Origin: VGWB01 sp964480945
Lineage (GTDB): Bacteria; Bacteroidota; Ignavibacteria; UBA10030
Length of the DNA: 50,043 nucleotides
Assembly (NCBI GenBank): GCA_964480945.1
Contig: CAYZRX010000021.1
Span: 1-50,043 of the forward strand
Direction: 5' to 3'
Part shown: positions 1 to 7,390 of the stretch, in pieces
How the letters are laid out: each line of letters opens with the position of its first letter
Numbering within the stretch: position 1 is the first letter of the stretch
Program-made: the position numbers and the translations under genes
The notes under the pieces: model-generated
Databases searched by the model: none
Seen by the model: only the letters and a program-made list of their open reading frames with translations
Told to the model about the DNA's origin: nothing

Positions 1-731
1 AGGCCGAACTCCAGCGTTGCATTGTCGGTCAAGTCAAAGAAATTCTTAAGATGGCCCACGTACGTCAGTTGACTGTTGTCGCCCCGAACGAACGAAGCGT
101 TGGGCTCGGCTCCCACTCGCCCGAGCTCGAGCGTCAGCTCTTGATAGAAGTTGAATGGATTCGGAACGAGCCAGCTGAGCGAGGCCCCCTCCATGTACAT
201 CCCCTCGTCGACAAAGTAGTTCGAGATAACCTTCGGAAAATCGACGAAGCTGAACACGTGGGGGTGGAGAATATTCACTTTCCCTACCGTCGGCTTGAAT
301 TTTCCCAACGTCAGCTGAAGCTGGTAAGGGAGCGTAAGTGAGGTCAGTGTTGCGATCTCAAGGTCGGAGGTTATTTCACCGGTGGTCAGATCCTTGCCGA
401 AGGAGTAGATGAACGTTGCTCTTGCGTATGGATCTACGACCGAGGAGACCTGGAATTCGAGCTGGTTTAAATAGAGATCGATCTTTCTCTCTCCGAGGCT
501 CGTGTACGACGACCTGAAATCTCCGATAGCGCTCACATCCGGATTTGTGCTGAGTGTGGAACGAGGTGTTGCTTGCTGTTGGGCTGGCGGACCCGCCGGT
601 TTCATTGATTGCTGAAGTTGAAGGAGGAGGAGCGAGTCTGCCACAGCGCTCGAATCTGTTTGAGCTGAGGCGGTGCCTGCCGCGAGACAGAAGATGAAAG
701 CGATAAGCGTAAGATATCTGAGGAAATTCAT
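1..731 (-). CDS. Outer-membrane beta-barrel protein, 3' part missing
   Basis: Reading leftward from an ATG at 731, the frame stays open to the edge of the window, so the C-terminal part lies outside. The product starts with a typical signal peptide (MNFLRYLTLIAFIFCLAAGTA, cleavage near SAQ). A Gln/Pro-rich linker follows, then a 'NPDVSAIGDFRSSY' segment and alternating hydrophobic/aromatic strands (LYLNQLEFQVSSVVDPYARA, LTLPYQLQLTLGKFKP). I recognise this layout from porin-like or zinc-regulated outer-membrane receptor proteins of Bacteroidota-type genomes, but the exact family is an inference. It lies downstream of the small His/Cys-rich exported protein at 1020-1370 on the same strand, and no separate promoter is visible in the 288-bp gap, so the two are probably cotranscribed. 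Metal uptake is plausible, not shown. Confidence 0.7.
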   Translation of the reverse strand, partial: MNFLRYLTLIAFIFCLAAGTASAQTDSSAVADSLLLLQLQQSMKPAGPPAQQQATPRSTLSTNPDVSAIGDFRSSYTSLGERKIDLYLNQLEFQVSSVVDPYARATFIYSFGKDLTTGEITSDLEIATLTSLTLPYQLQLTLGKFKPTVGKVNILHPHVFSFVDFPKVISNYFVDEGMYMEGASLSWLVPNPFNFYQELTLELGRVGAEPNASFVRGDNSQLTYVGHLKNFFDLTDNATLEFG

Positions 732-809
732 AATGATCGACTCGATGGAAAATTGTTCCAATGATTTGAGGAAGTGAAAAGCCCGTTTGAGGCGCAACTC
801 CGCTCATTG

Positions 810-840
810 GCGGATTCCGAAACAGACTGTCGGAATCCGC
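810..840. repeat. Perfect 11-bp inverted repeat in intergenic DNA
   Basis: GCGGATTCCGA (810-820) and TCGGAATCCGC (830-840) are exact reverse complements around a 9-nt loop. Neither strand has a T-run after it, so it is not an intrinsic terminator. It lies between the small exported protein gene and the barrel gene, about 80 bp upstream of the barrel start. It could be an operator, an mRNA-stabilising stem or a remnant of a dispersed repeat. Confidence 0.6.
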
Positions 841-1019
841 AGGCGTCCGGATGAGAGATCGGACAATCTGGAGGCCAAATGACCTGCTTCAAGGCGGAGA
901 GAACCAAGATTGATTTCAGCTTGTTCAGGATGATGTCTTCCTTCTTCCCGGCGTCTGCGTAGTTTCCACCCGACAAACGCCATTGCCGCTATTCAGGAAA
1001 TGACGATGGAGAGTACGGA

Positions 1020-1370
1020 TCAGGAGTGAGTGGCAGGAGGACCGCGCTTTGGGCACGTGGCATCATGTCCCGTAGGGCACGCGACAGAGAAAGTGGTAGT
1101 GACAGCGAAAGCAGGAGATATTGCATCAAACCGCGGAGTTGCTGAAACGTAGGCAGCAGCTTGAGACGCGCGGACGCACGCGAGGCACACATGGTTCGCC
1201 GGTAGCGGTTGTTGGTGTTCGTTGGCACGGCTATCGTGTCGCTGGATTTGCTGCTGTGAGGCCCCGACACCCATGAAAAAATGATGGTGCGACTCCTCAA
1301 TGGACAGAGTTGCCGCAAGGTGCAGAACGATGAGAGCGAGCGACGCGATGAGCCTCGGCGTTTTCTTCAT
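1020..1370 (-). CDS. Small exported His/Cys-rich protein, possible metal binder
   Basis: This 116-residue product has a clear N-terminal export signal (MKKTPRLIASLALIVLHLAATLS). It then carries a His cluster (EESHHHFF), further His residues and a CxxC-type motif (NHVCLACVRAS). I do not recognise a named family with certainty; short exported proteins with a C-L-A-C motif and many His residues resemble periplasmic metal-binding proteins. It is followed on the same strand by an outer-membrane barrel gene, and the exported peroxiredoxin gene diverges from it. The overlapping frame at 989-1318 lacks a signal peptide and is treated as a shadow. A weak promoter-like element (1379-1409) lies so close to the ATG that the mRNA would be nearly leaderless. 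Confidence 0.55.
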   Translation of the reverse strand: MKKTPRLIASLALIVLHLAATLSIEESHHHFFMGVGASQQQIQRHDSRANEHQQPLPANHVCLACVRASQAAAYVSATPRFDAISPAFAVTTTFSVACPTGHDATCPKRGPPATHS

Positions 1371-1378
1371 TTAGCTAT

Positions 1379-1409
1379 TGAAGGTACGAACGGCGCGGGT
1401 TGAGCGCAA
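1379..1409 (-). promoter_or_regulatory. Possible promoter for the His/Cys-rich protein gene
   Basis: On the minus strand TTG (1409-1407) is followed after exactly 20 nt by TACCTTCA (1386-1379), a partial match to TAnnTTTG. The predicted start site would be within a few bases of the ATG at 1370. It is one of the weaker members of the series. Confidence 0.3.
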
Positions 1410-1424
1410 GACAATGTCCGATTA

Positions 1425-1455
1425 TTGCATTTCAGGCAAAGTTCACCTAATTTCA
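1425..1455 (+). promoter_or_regulatory. Putative promoter of the exported peroxiredoxin gene
   Basis: TTG (1425-1427), a 20-nt spacer and TAATTTCA (1448-1455) fit the TTG-N20-TAnnTT pattern seen elsewhere in the window. Transcription would start near 1462, just before the GGAG at 1468-1471. That makes the in-frame ATG codons at 1414 and earlier unusable as starts. Confidence 0.45.
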
Positions 1456-1476
1456 CCACAGCGTAACGGAGCGCTT

Positions 1477-2016
1477 ATTAAAACCATCTTCATGGCCATA
1501 TCGTTCCTTGTTTCCACGGGCACGGCGGGCGCCCAGACCGGCGCTGATTTGGCAGTCGGTCAAACGGCTCCGGACTTCTCCCTCCCCTACGCCACGAAGG
1601 ACTCGGTTTCCAGGACACCTCTGCACCTTTCGGACCTGGTTGGCAAGGCAAACATCGTCCTCGCGTTCTATCCGGCGGATTGGAGCCCGGGCTGCACGAA
1701 AGAGGTCTGCACGATCCGGGATAATTTTGCCGCCCTGGAGGGTCTCAAGGCACAGGTGCTCGCAATCAGCGGTGACTATGTATGGTCTCACCACGAGTGG
1801 GCGAAGTATCAGAACCTCTCGTTCAAGCTCCTGAGCGACCACACCCACCAGGTGGCGAAGGCATATGACAGCTACAATGAACGATCCCACTACAACAAGC
1901 GGACGGTCTATGTGATCAACAAAGGTGGGAAGATCGCCTACATCGATCCCGCGTATAGCGTCGCTGATATGGGATCGTTCAACGAGCTCAAACAAGCCCT
2001 GGCTGCTCTGAAGTGA
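1477..2016 (+). CDS. Exported peroxiredoxin (AhpC/TSA, BCP-like)
   Basis: A thiol peroxidase that should reduce hydroperoxides in the periplasm. The thioredoxin fold starts at 'LAVGQTAPDFSLPY'; the active site reads YPADWSPGCTKEVC, giving the peroxidatic Cys and a second Cys five residues later, as in BCP-type atypical 2-Cys enzymes. The N-terminus (KTIFMAISFLVSTGTAGAQ) is a signal peptide. Start choice: GGAG (1468-1471) lies 5 nt before an ATT codon at 1477 that would give I/M-KTIFMAIS, with the Lys a signal peptide needs. The next ATG, at 1492, is about 20 nt from the SD and would remove that Lys. Upstream ATGs at 1378 and 1414 precede the predicted transcription start. I therefore place the start at ATT 1477, with ATG 1492 as the alternative. 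Product 179 residues. Confidence 0.8.
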   Translation: MKTIFMAISFLVSTGTAGAQTGADLAVGQTAPDFSLPYATKDSVSRTPLHLSDLVGKANIVLAFYPADWSPGCTKEVCTIRDNFAALEGLKAQVLAISGDYVWSHHEWAKYQNLSFKLLSDHTHQVAKAYDSYNERSHYNKRTVYVINKGGKIAYIDPAYSVADMGSFNELKQALAALK

Positions 2017-2162
2017 GCCAACGTCAGTCGGCCCAAACCCCGATCGAACTGCTCGATTTTCCTGGCAGCCGCCGGACGGCGGGCTGCAAGACGCGGCGTC
2101 GAGGCCAATTCCGATTCACTCTCCGCCGAAATTCCGAAATCACCATAATTCCGGGTCATACC

Positions 2163-3206
2163 ATGCGTCGAACCTTTCTGCTCGCCCTCATTTTCGGACT
2201 CGCAATTTCTCCAGCGGTTGCGGGGAAACCTGACTCTCTCCGACAGGCGGGCGAGAAACATCTCCGCAACATTCGCCAGCTGACGTTCGGCGGGACGAAT
2301 GCCGAGGCGTACTTCTCGTCCGACGACAAGAAGATCATCTTTCAATCGACACGTCCCCCCTATCATTGTGACCAGATCTTCACGATGAACCTTGACGGCT
2401 CAGGCGAGCGGCTGGTCAGTACCGGGGCAGGTCGCACGACCTGTGCATATTTCTTCCCGGGCGATCGACGGATTCTGTATGCCTCAACTCATGCCTGGGG
2501 CAAAGACTGTCCGCCGGCACCGGACAAGTCAAAGGGTTACGTCTGGGGGGTGTTCAACGCATATGACATTTACAGCGCTGATGCAGACGGCTCGCATCTC
2601 CGCGTTCTCACTGCAAGCAAGGGCTATGACGCGGAGGCGACCATCGCGCCGACCGGAGACAAGATCGTCTTCACGTCGTCTCGCGACGGTGATCTTGACC
2701 TCTATACCATGAACCTGAACGGCTCAGGCATTCGGCGAATAACGACCGACGTAGGCTACGATGGCGGCGCGTTCTATTCCTGGGATGGGAAGCGCATCAT
2801 CTACCGTGCCTATCACCCGACGGACAGTGCCGAAGTAAGAGAATACAAGGAGCTCCTGAGCGAGCAGCTTGTGAAGCCAGGCAAGATGGAGATCTTCATC
2901 TGCAACGCCGACGGATCCGGCAAAAAGCAGCTGACGCGGACCGGTACGGCGAACTTCGCCCCCTTCTTTCTTCCCGACGACAGAAGAATCATTTTCTCAT
3001 CAAATATGAAAGACCCGAGAGGAAGGAACTTCGAATTGTACCTGATGAATGATGATGGATCCGATCTCGAAGAGGTGACCTTTGGAGGGTACTTCAATTC
3101 ATTCCCGATGTTCACTCGGGATGGAAAAAAGATCATCTTTGTCTCCGACCGTAATGCCCGGACTCCGTACGAGTTCAACGTGTTCCTCGCGGATTGGGTT
3201 GATTGA
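2163..3206 (+). CDS. Exported TolB-like PD40 beta-propeller protein
   Basis: A 347-residue secreted protein starting at ATG 2163 with the signal peptide MRRTFLLALIFGLAISPAVA. The rest is PD40/TolB-type blades, each with a strand such as 'FSSDDKKIIFQSTR', 'PTGDKIVFTSSRDGDLDLYTMN', 'PDDRRIIFSSN' or 'RDGKKIIFVSDRN' and a 'MNLDGSG' or 'NADGSG' turn, about six in all. Such propellers bind proteins or peptides or occur as the N-terminal part of peptidases; no catalytic domain is present here. The SDR gene follows immediately and an exported peptidase comes next, so the three may form one unit. The frame is open upstream to 2013, but only the 2163 start gives a signal peptide. Function in the cell is unknown. 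Confidence 0.75.
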   Translation: MRRTFLLALIFGLAISPAVAGKPDSLRQAGEKHLRNIRQLTFGGTNAEAYFSSDDKKIIFQSTRPPYHCDQIFTMNLDGSGERLVSTGAGRTTCAYFFPGDRRILYASTHAWGKDCPPAPDKSKGYVWGVFNAYDIYSADADGSHLRVLTASKGYDAEATIAPTGDKIVFTSSRDGDLDLYTMNLNGSGIRRITTDVGYDGGAFYSWDGKRIIYRAYHPTDSAEVREYKELLSEQLVKPGKMEIFICNADGSGKKQLTRTGTANFAPFFLPDDRRIIFSSNMKDPRGRNFELYLMNDDGSDLEEVTFGGYFNSFPMFTRDGKKIIFVSDRNARTPYEFNVFLADWVD

Positions 3207-3251
3207 GCGGAACATGGAGTGCAGGTTACGACGTTGAACGCGATGCAAGTC

Positions 3252-3974
3252 ATGCGGCTGAAGGACAAAAAGATTGTCGTTACGGGGGGCTCGAAGGGAC
3301 TTGGGCGCGCGCTCGCTCTCCGTTTCGCGTCGGAGGGCGCCTGCGTCACGATTTGTGCTCGCTCGGCCGACGAACTCAACAGGCTGAGCATCGAGTTGAG
3401 CTCGCGCGGAGCGCATGTTCTCGCCCTCCCGTGCGACATCGCCGATCCGGAGCAGGTGGCGCAATTCGCAAGAAGCGCTCTCGAAGATCTTGGGGCGGTC
3501 GACGCGCTCGTCAACAACGCCTCGATCCTCGGCCCTCGCATCGAGCTGATCGAATATAGCAAGCCGACGTGGGATCGCGTCATGGATGTCAACCTGAACG
3601 GCCTCTTCAACGTCACCAAGGCGTTCCTTCCATCGATGGTCCGGAGCCGCTCCGGCTCCGTCATCAATGTTACCTCTTCCGTCGGGAAGGTAGGAAGGGC
3701 TCGCTGGGGAGCGTATGCTGTTTCGAAGTTTGCGATGGAGGGGTTCACGCAAACCCTTGCCGACGAGGTCAGGGGCACTGGAATTCGGGTTAACTCCGTC
3801 AATCCGGGGCCCATGGACACCGCGATGCGCCACGCCGCATATCCGGACGAGGATCGCTCAAGATTGAAATCACCTGAGGAGGTGACCGAGGTTTTCGTCT
3901 ACCTCGCCGCCGACGAGAGCATTGGAGTCACAGGTCAATACTTTGAAGCACAAAAGTTTGAAAGGAAAACATAA
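3252..3974 (+). CDS. Short-chain dehydrogenase/reductase (SDR)
   Basis: A classical SDR of about 240 residues, expected to be a cytosolic NAD(P)H-dependent oxidoreductase. Visible motifs: the dinucleotide-binding TGGSKGLG near the N-terminus, 'CDIADPEQV' for the adenine pocket, NNAS, and the Ser...Tyr-x-x-x-Lys catalytic set (NVTSSVG ... YAVSK), followed by 'VNSVNPGPMDT'. The Arg in 'TICARS' after the second strand suggests NADP preference. No clear Shine-Dalgarno decides the start: GTG 3219, ATG 3243 and ATG 3252 are all in frame. I chose 3252 because MRLKDKKIVVTGG gives the usual short lead-in. It lies 9 bp upstream of the M28 peptidase gene, which has a strong RBS. The substrate cannot be told from sequence. 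Confidence 0.85.
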   Translation: MRLKDKKIVVTGGSKGLGRALALRFASEGACVTICARSADELNRLSIELSSRGAHVLALPCDIADPEQVAQFARSALEDLGAVDALVNNASILGPRIELIEYSKPTWDRVMDVNLNGLFNVTKAFLPSMVRSRSGSVINVTSSVGKVGRARWGAYAVSKFAMEGFTQTLADEVRGTGIRVNSVNPGPMDTAMRHAAYPDEDRSRLKSPEEVTEVFVYLAADESIGVTGQYFEAQKFERKT

Positions 3975-3983
3975 GGAGTCCAT

Positions 3984-5798
3984 ATGAAGCCTTTACTTCG
4001 ATTCATGAGCGCTTTCGGCATTCTGTTGTTCCTTGGGGTGAGTACCCTCCAGGCACAGTCGAGCCCCCAGGTCACCGCCGGTGAGCTTCTCAAACACGTC
4101 CGGTACCTCGCTTCAGACCAGTTGGAGGGACGGAGGGCGGGGTCAAGGGGGGCGGAACTTGCTGCGCAATACATCGCGAACGAATTCAAGTCGTACGGGT
4201 TGACGCCGGTTGGCGACAACGGGACGTACTTCCAGAATTTTGAGTTCGCTTCAGGTGTCAAGCCGGGGGCGGTCAACACCTTTGTATATTCGACTGCTGC
4301 AGGCCTCCGATCCGGAGAATTAGGGAAGGACTTCCAGCCTCTTGGGTTTTCCGGGAGTGGAACCGTTCAGGCCGGCCTCGTCTTCGCTGGCTATGGTATC
4401 TCCGCGTCCGGCCAGACCTACGACGACTACGCCAGTCTGGATGTCAAAGGCAAGGCCGTGATGGTACTCCGAAACTCTCCCCCCTCGGATTCGGTGAAGG
4501 ACTTTGCCCAGTTCGCTTCGCTGCGCTACAAAGCGTCCAAGGCAAAAGAGCTCGGGGCGGAAGCACTGATCGTCGTTACCGGGCCGGAGGATTCTGATAC
4601 CGACGATCTGCTCAAGCTCAACTATGGCTTCGATCCCTCCTCCGGCAACGCCGGCATTGTGATCGTCAATATCACGCGCAAGCTCGCTGATGAGATCCTC
4701 CGTCGCGAGGAAGCAACGGTGAAAGACCTGCAAGAGACCTTGAACCGCACGAAAACTCCGAAGTCTTTCGCCGTCCGTGGCGTAACGATCGCCACGACCG
4801 TTCAGCTCACAGAGATCCGCAAATCCACAAAGAACGTTGTCGGCTTCCTCGAGGGTCGCGATGCGACGCTCAAGAACCAGATCATCGTAATCGGCGCGCA
4901 CTACGATCATCTCGGGTACGGGGGCGAAGGGTCGGGATCGTTGAAGCCGGACACCGTGGCGATTCACCATGGAGCAGACGATAACGCGTCCGGCGTGGCA
5001 GGCCTGCTGGAGCTCGCTCAGGCATATGCGGCGAACAGAAGTGAATTGAAGCGGAGCTTGCTGTTCATTTCGTTCTCCGGTGAAGAACTGGGACTGCTTG
5101 GATCCGCGTACTACGTCAAGAACCCCCTCTTCCCGCTCGAACGGACGGTCTGTATGATCAATATGGACATGATCGGCAGGCTCAGGAACAAGGATCTGAT
5201 CGTCTACGGGATCGGGACGTCGCCAGGGTTCGAGGCGCTCGTCAAGAAGTACGATGCTGACTCAAGCTTTGTGCTGAAGCTGAACAAAGACGGCTATGGC
5301 CCAAGCGATCAATCCTCCTTCTATGGCAAGAAGATTCCCGTCCTCTTCTTCTTCACAGACATTCACCCCGACTACCACCGACCGTCCGACACCTACGACA
5401 AGATCAATTATGACGGCGAGCAGAGGGTTGTTCAGTTCGTCGAAGCGATCGCGTCTGATCTGGATGAGACACCGGAGCAGCCGCAGTACGTCGCGGTCGA
5501 AGCACCGCGGCCGATGCAGGCTGGACGCAGCACTCGGGTGTACATGGGGACGATTCCTGATTTCGGGGAACAGGTTGAGGGGATGAAGCTTGCCGGCGTT
5601 CGAGAGGGAGGCCCGGCTGCAAAGGCGGGACTTCAGGCGGGTGACATCATCGTGAAATTCGGGAGGGTCGAGGTGAAGAACTTGTACGATTTCACGTACG
5701 CTCTGGCTGAGTGCAAACCGGGAGATGAGGTCGATGTGGTGGTGAAGCGGGGGGGCGAAACGAAAACCTTCCGAGTCAAGCTGGAGAAGAGAAACTAG
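3984..5798 (+). CDS. Exported M28 metallopeptidase with PA and PDZ domains
   Basis: A 604-residue zinc aminopeptidase-type enzyme with a signal peptide (LLRFMSAFGILLFLGVSTLQA) and a good RBS (AAGGAG, 3972-3977). A PA-like insert covers roughly residues 120-260. The M28 core carries the expected ligands in order: H in GAHYDHLG (about 306), D in HHGADDNASG (about 331), EE in SGEELGLLG (about 367), D in NMDMIGR (about 394) and H in DYHRPSDTY (about 463). Residues from about 520 form a PDZ domain (GGPAAKAGLQAGDIIVKFG), which may bind substrate or partner C-termini. Likely a periplasmic or secreted aminopeptidase for scavenging peptides. A strong hairpin terminator follows. Confidence 0.9.
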   Translation: MKPLLRFMSAFGILLFLGVSTLQAQSSPQVTAGELLKHVRYLASDQLEGRRAGSRGAELAAQYIANEFKSYGLTPVGDNGTYFQNFEFASGVKPGAVNTFVYSTAAGLRSGELGKDFQPLGFSGSGTVQAGLVFAGYGISASGQTYDDYASLDVKGKAVMVLRNSPPSDSVKDFAQFASLRYKASKAKELGAEALIVVTGPEDSDTDDLLKLNYGFDPSSGNAGIVIVNITRKLADEILRREEATVKDLQETLNRTKTPKSFAVRGVTIATTVQLTEIRKSTKNVVGFLEGRDATLKNQIIVIGAHYDHLGYGGEGSGSLKPDTVAIHHGADDNASGVAGLLELAQAYAANRSELKRSLLFISFSGEELGLLGSAYYVKNPLFPLERTVCMINMDMIGRLRNKDLIVYGIGTSPGFEALVKKYDADSSFVLKLNKDGYGPSDQSSFYGKKIPVLFFFTDIHPDYHRPSDTYDKINYDGEQRVVQFVEAIASDLDETPEQPQYVAVEAPRPMQAGRSTRVYMGTIPDFGEQVEGMKLAGVREGGPAAKAGLQAGDIIVKFGRVEVKNLYDFTYALAECKPGDEVDVVVKRGGETKTFRVKLEKRN

Positions 5799-5811
5799 AG
5801 AATAGCCGGTC

Positions 5812-5852
5812 GGCAGCAGCCTCGGCCCTCAAGCGCGAGGCTGCCGCCTTTT
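5812..5852 (+). terminator. Intrinsic terminator after the M28 peptidase gene
   Basis: GGCAGCAGCCTCG pairs with CGAGGCTGCC (a small bulge in the 5' arm) around a short loop, followed by CGCC and TTTT on the plus strand. It stands between two convergent genes. Confidence 0.75.
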
Positions 5853-5856
5853 CGGT

Positions 5857-6156
5857 CTACTCAACATCCGCCAGCGTCGTATACCTTGCTTTTCCGTCCT
5901 TCAGCAAGCTTTCCAGTCGATTCACGAGTTCTTCGCTCTTCTCGTCCAGATCGTCTTCCAGCGCGTCGTATTCCTCCATCGAATTGCATGTGAACTGCTC
6001 GACGAATGAGTTCCGTTTTCCTTTCTGCTCGTACACCGCATAATCCTTTTTTCGCACAAGTCGAAAGTGCGATTTCATTTCAGCGACGAGAGCGAGGTAT
6101 TCTTCGCGTTTGTCCGGATCGACATCGTAAGAGATCTGCAGGATGACCTTCGGCAT
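5857..6156 (-). CDS. Small conserved protein, ferredoxin-like fold (unknown role)
   Basis: A 99-residue soluble, acidic protein. The pattern 'PKVILQISYDVDPDKREEYLALVAEMK...' followed by 'DYAVYEQKGKRNSFVEQFTCNSMEEYDALEDD' is that of a dimeric alpha/beta barrel (ABM/NIPSNAP-like): a strand, a helix, then strands and a second helix ending in 'ELVNRLESLL'. No catalytic residues can be assigned. It is the last gene of a three-gene minus-strand unit after a Yip1-type membrane protein and a zincin-like peptidase. The fold assignment is an inference; the gene itself is well supported by its length and composition. Confidence 0.7.
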   Translation of the reverse strand: MPKVILQISYDVDPDKREEYLALVAEMKSHFRLVRKKDYAVYEQKGKRNSFVEQFTCNSMEEYDALEDDLDEKSEELVNRLESLLKDGKARYTTLADVE

Positions 6157-6189
6157 AGTGACCCTTCCCTGTTGGTATATTCCGTGGAC

Positions 6190-6585
6190 TTACTCGAAAT
6201 CCTTAAGCGCTCGGCGCACCTCCTGTTCGTTCATCCCGAAATAATGCCCGAGCTCGTGAAAGAGAACCTCAACGATTCGCCGCTCGATTTCCTCTTCGTC
6301 TCGGCATACCCTTTCAATATTCCTCTGGTAGAGTGTAATCTTATCGGGCGCGACGGCATACATACCGTACGACGTCCCGCGATGAGGCAGCGGCACCCCC
6401 TGGTAGAGGCCGAGCAGGTTGTCACACGACGCCCTGGATCGGGAAAGCGCATCATCGGAAGGATAATCCTCCACCACGATCTGAACGTTCTCGATCCTAT
6501 GCTTGAAGAAGGCGGGGAGGCTGTCATACGCGCGCTGCGCAATCTCCTCGAACTGTTCGCGTGGTATCCCTCGGGTCATCGACAT
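6190..6585 (-). CDS. Zincin-like metallopeptidase (DUF1025/Zincin_1 family)
   Basis: A 131-residue protein with the HExxH zinc motif in FHELGHYFGMNEQEV near its C-terminus; the Glu in 'GMNEQEVRRAL' is the usual third feature of this small family. The N-terminal part (REQFEEIAQRAYDSLPAFF, then IVVEDYPSDDAL, 'LLGLYQGVPLPHR', 'DKITLYQRNIER') matches the short predicted minimal metallopeptidases found widely in bacteria. Start: ATG at 6585, one base after the TAG stop of the Yip1 gene, so translation is coupled; the frame runs further upstream only inside that gene. No signal peptide, so cytosolic. The substrate of the family is not known to me. Confidence 0.85.
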   Translation of the reverse strand: MSMTRGIPREQFEEIAQRAYDSLPAFFKHRIENVQIVVEDYPSDDALSRSRASCDNLLGLYQGVPLPHRGTSYGMYAVAPDKITLYQRNIERVCRDEEEIERRIVEVLFHELGHYFGMNEQEVRRALKDFE

Positions 6586-6586
6586 C

Positions 6587-7300
6587 CTAGACAGATGGGA
6601 AAAGGTGCAGCTCCCGCGCTGCCACAAAGAGTGCGCCGGCAAAGAGGACAAGACTGAGCGCGACCACCGCGATCGATTTGCCGATCCCAAGGCGGTGGCC
6701 GACTCGGGTGGCAACAACGGACAGAATCAGTGTCCACAGCCCCACCAGCACGTCGAATCCGGCCAACAGAATAAACGAAAGCGGCTTGAGGCTGTACGGG
6801 CTCGGGTTCGAGGTAAAAAGATACATTCCGAACGTGAGCAACTCTATGGGGAGAACGAGAAAGAGTGAGATGACGATCGGCACGAGTGAGTATGCGAGCA
6901 ACCCCATCGAATCGCGAATCTTGGCCTTGCCTCCCAACGCTCTGGCTGCGATGTGATAGACAAGTGTGAGGAAAATGGCCGAGGCCAAGCCGGCTGCGAC
7001 ACCGGTAATGAGCGCCCACTGAATGACGTCCAGGAAGGAAAAAAACCTGGCACCAAGCTTGAAATACCAGAACGCCGTGAAGGAGAGACTGATCCCGAAA
7101 AACGAGAAAAGGAACAAGGAGAAATTCTTGTGCTCGGAGAGAACGATCTGGCGGAACGCTACTCGGGGGGATTCGATAACCTTCCAGGCGGTTTCAAAAA
7201 GGTTGACGTTGGGTATTCGATCTTGAAGGAACGCTTTGCACTTGACGCAGACGGTCGCAAAATCATTGTTTTCTGCGAGGCAAACCGGACATTTGATCAT
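6587..7300 (-). CDS. Yip1-domain membrane protein with N-terminal zinc ribbon
   Basis: A 237-residue inner-membrane protein. It begins with a zinc ribbon (MIKCPVCLAENNDFATVCVKCKAFL: CxxC...CxxC), then 'NLFETAWKVIESPRVAFRQI', the usual entry into a Yip1 domain, and about five transmembrane helices. The ATG at 7300 is chosen over one at 7339 because the putative promoter occupies 7328-7358, which puts the earlier ATG upstream of transcription. First gene of a unit with the zincin and the 99-residue protein. Bacterial Yip1-domain proteins have no settled function; the ribbon suggests a protein or nucleic acid contact. Confidence 0.8.
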   Translation of the reverse strand: MIKCPVCLAENNDFATVCVKCKAFLQDRIPNVNLFETAWKVIESPRVAFRQIVLSEHKNFSLFLFSFFGISLSFTAFWYFKLGARFFSFLDVIQWALITGVAAGLASAIFLTLVYHIAARALGGKAKIRDSMGLLAYSLVPIVISLFLVLPIELLTFGMYLFTSNPSPYSLKPLSFILLAGFDVLVGLWTLILSVVATRVGHRLGIGKSIAVVALSLVLFAGALFVAARELHLFPSV

Positions 7301-7327
7301 TTCGACCCATAGGTAAATGTGCTCCGC

Positions 7328-7358
7328 GAAATTTAGCAAGAATGCCCCTGGAATGCAA
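7328..7358 (-). promoter_or_regulatory. Putative promoter of the Yip1-zincin operon
   Basis: Minus strand: TTG (7358-7356), exactly 20 nt, TAAATTTC (7335-7328). The expected start site near 7321 leaves about 20 nt before the ATG at 7300. Confidence 0.55.
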
Positions 7359-7366
7359 TGAGAATT

Positions 7367-7381
7367 TCTCGCTTTGCGAGA
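7367..7381 (-). terminator. Weak terminator-like hairpin after tnaA
   Basis: TCTCGC and GCGAGA form a 6-bp stem with a 3-nt loop just after the tnaA stop. On the minus strand it is followed by AAATTCTC, which is a poor T-run, so termination would be inefficient. Confidence 0.3.
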
Positions 7382-7390
7382 GGTACACCC

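Noticed and set aside
376..976. Two minus-strand open frames at 376-807 and 728-976
   Set aside because: The first overlaps the barrel gene in another frame and the second lies in the intergenic stretch; neither has a signal, domain or RBS.
2065..2087. GC-rich hairpin upstream of the PD40 gene
   Set aside because: GCAGCC/GGCTGC with an inner stem, but no T-run follows and no gene needs it; not called a terminator.
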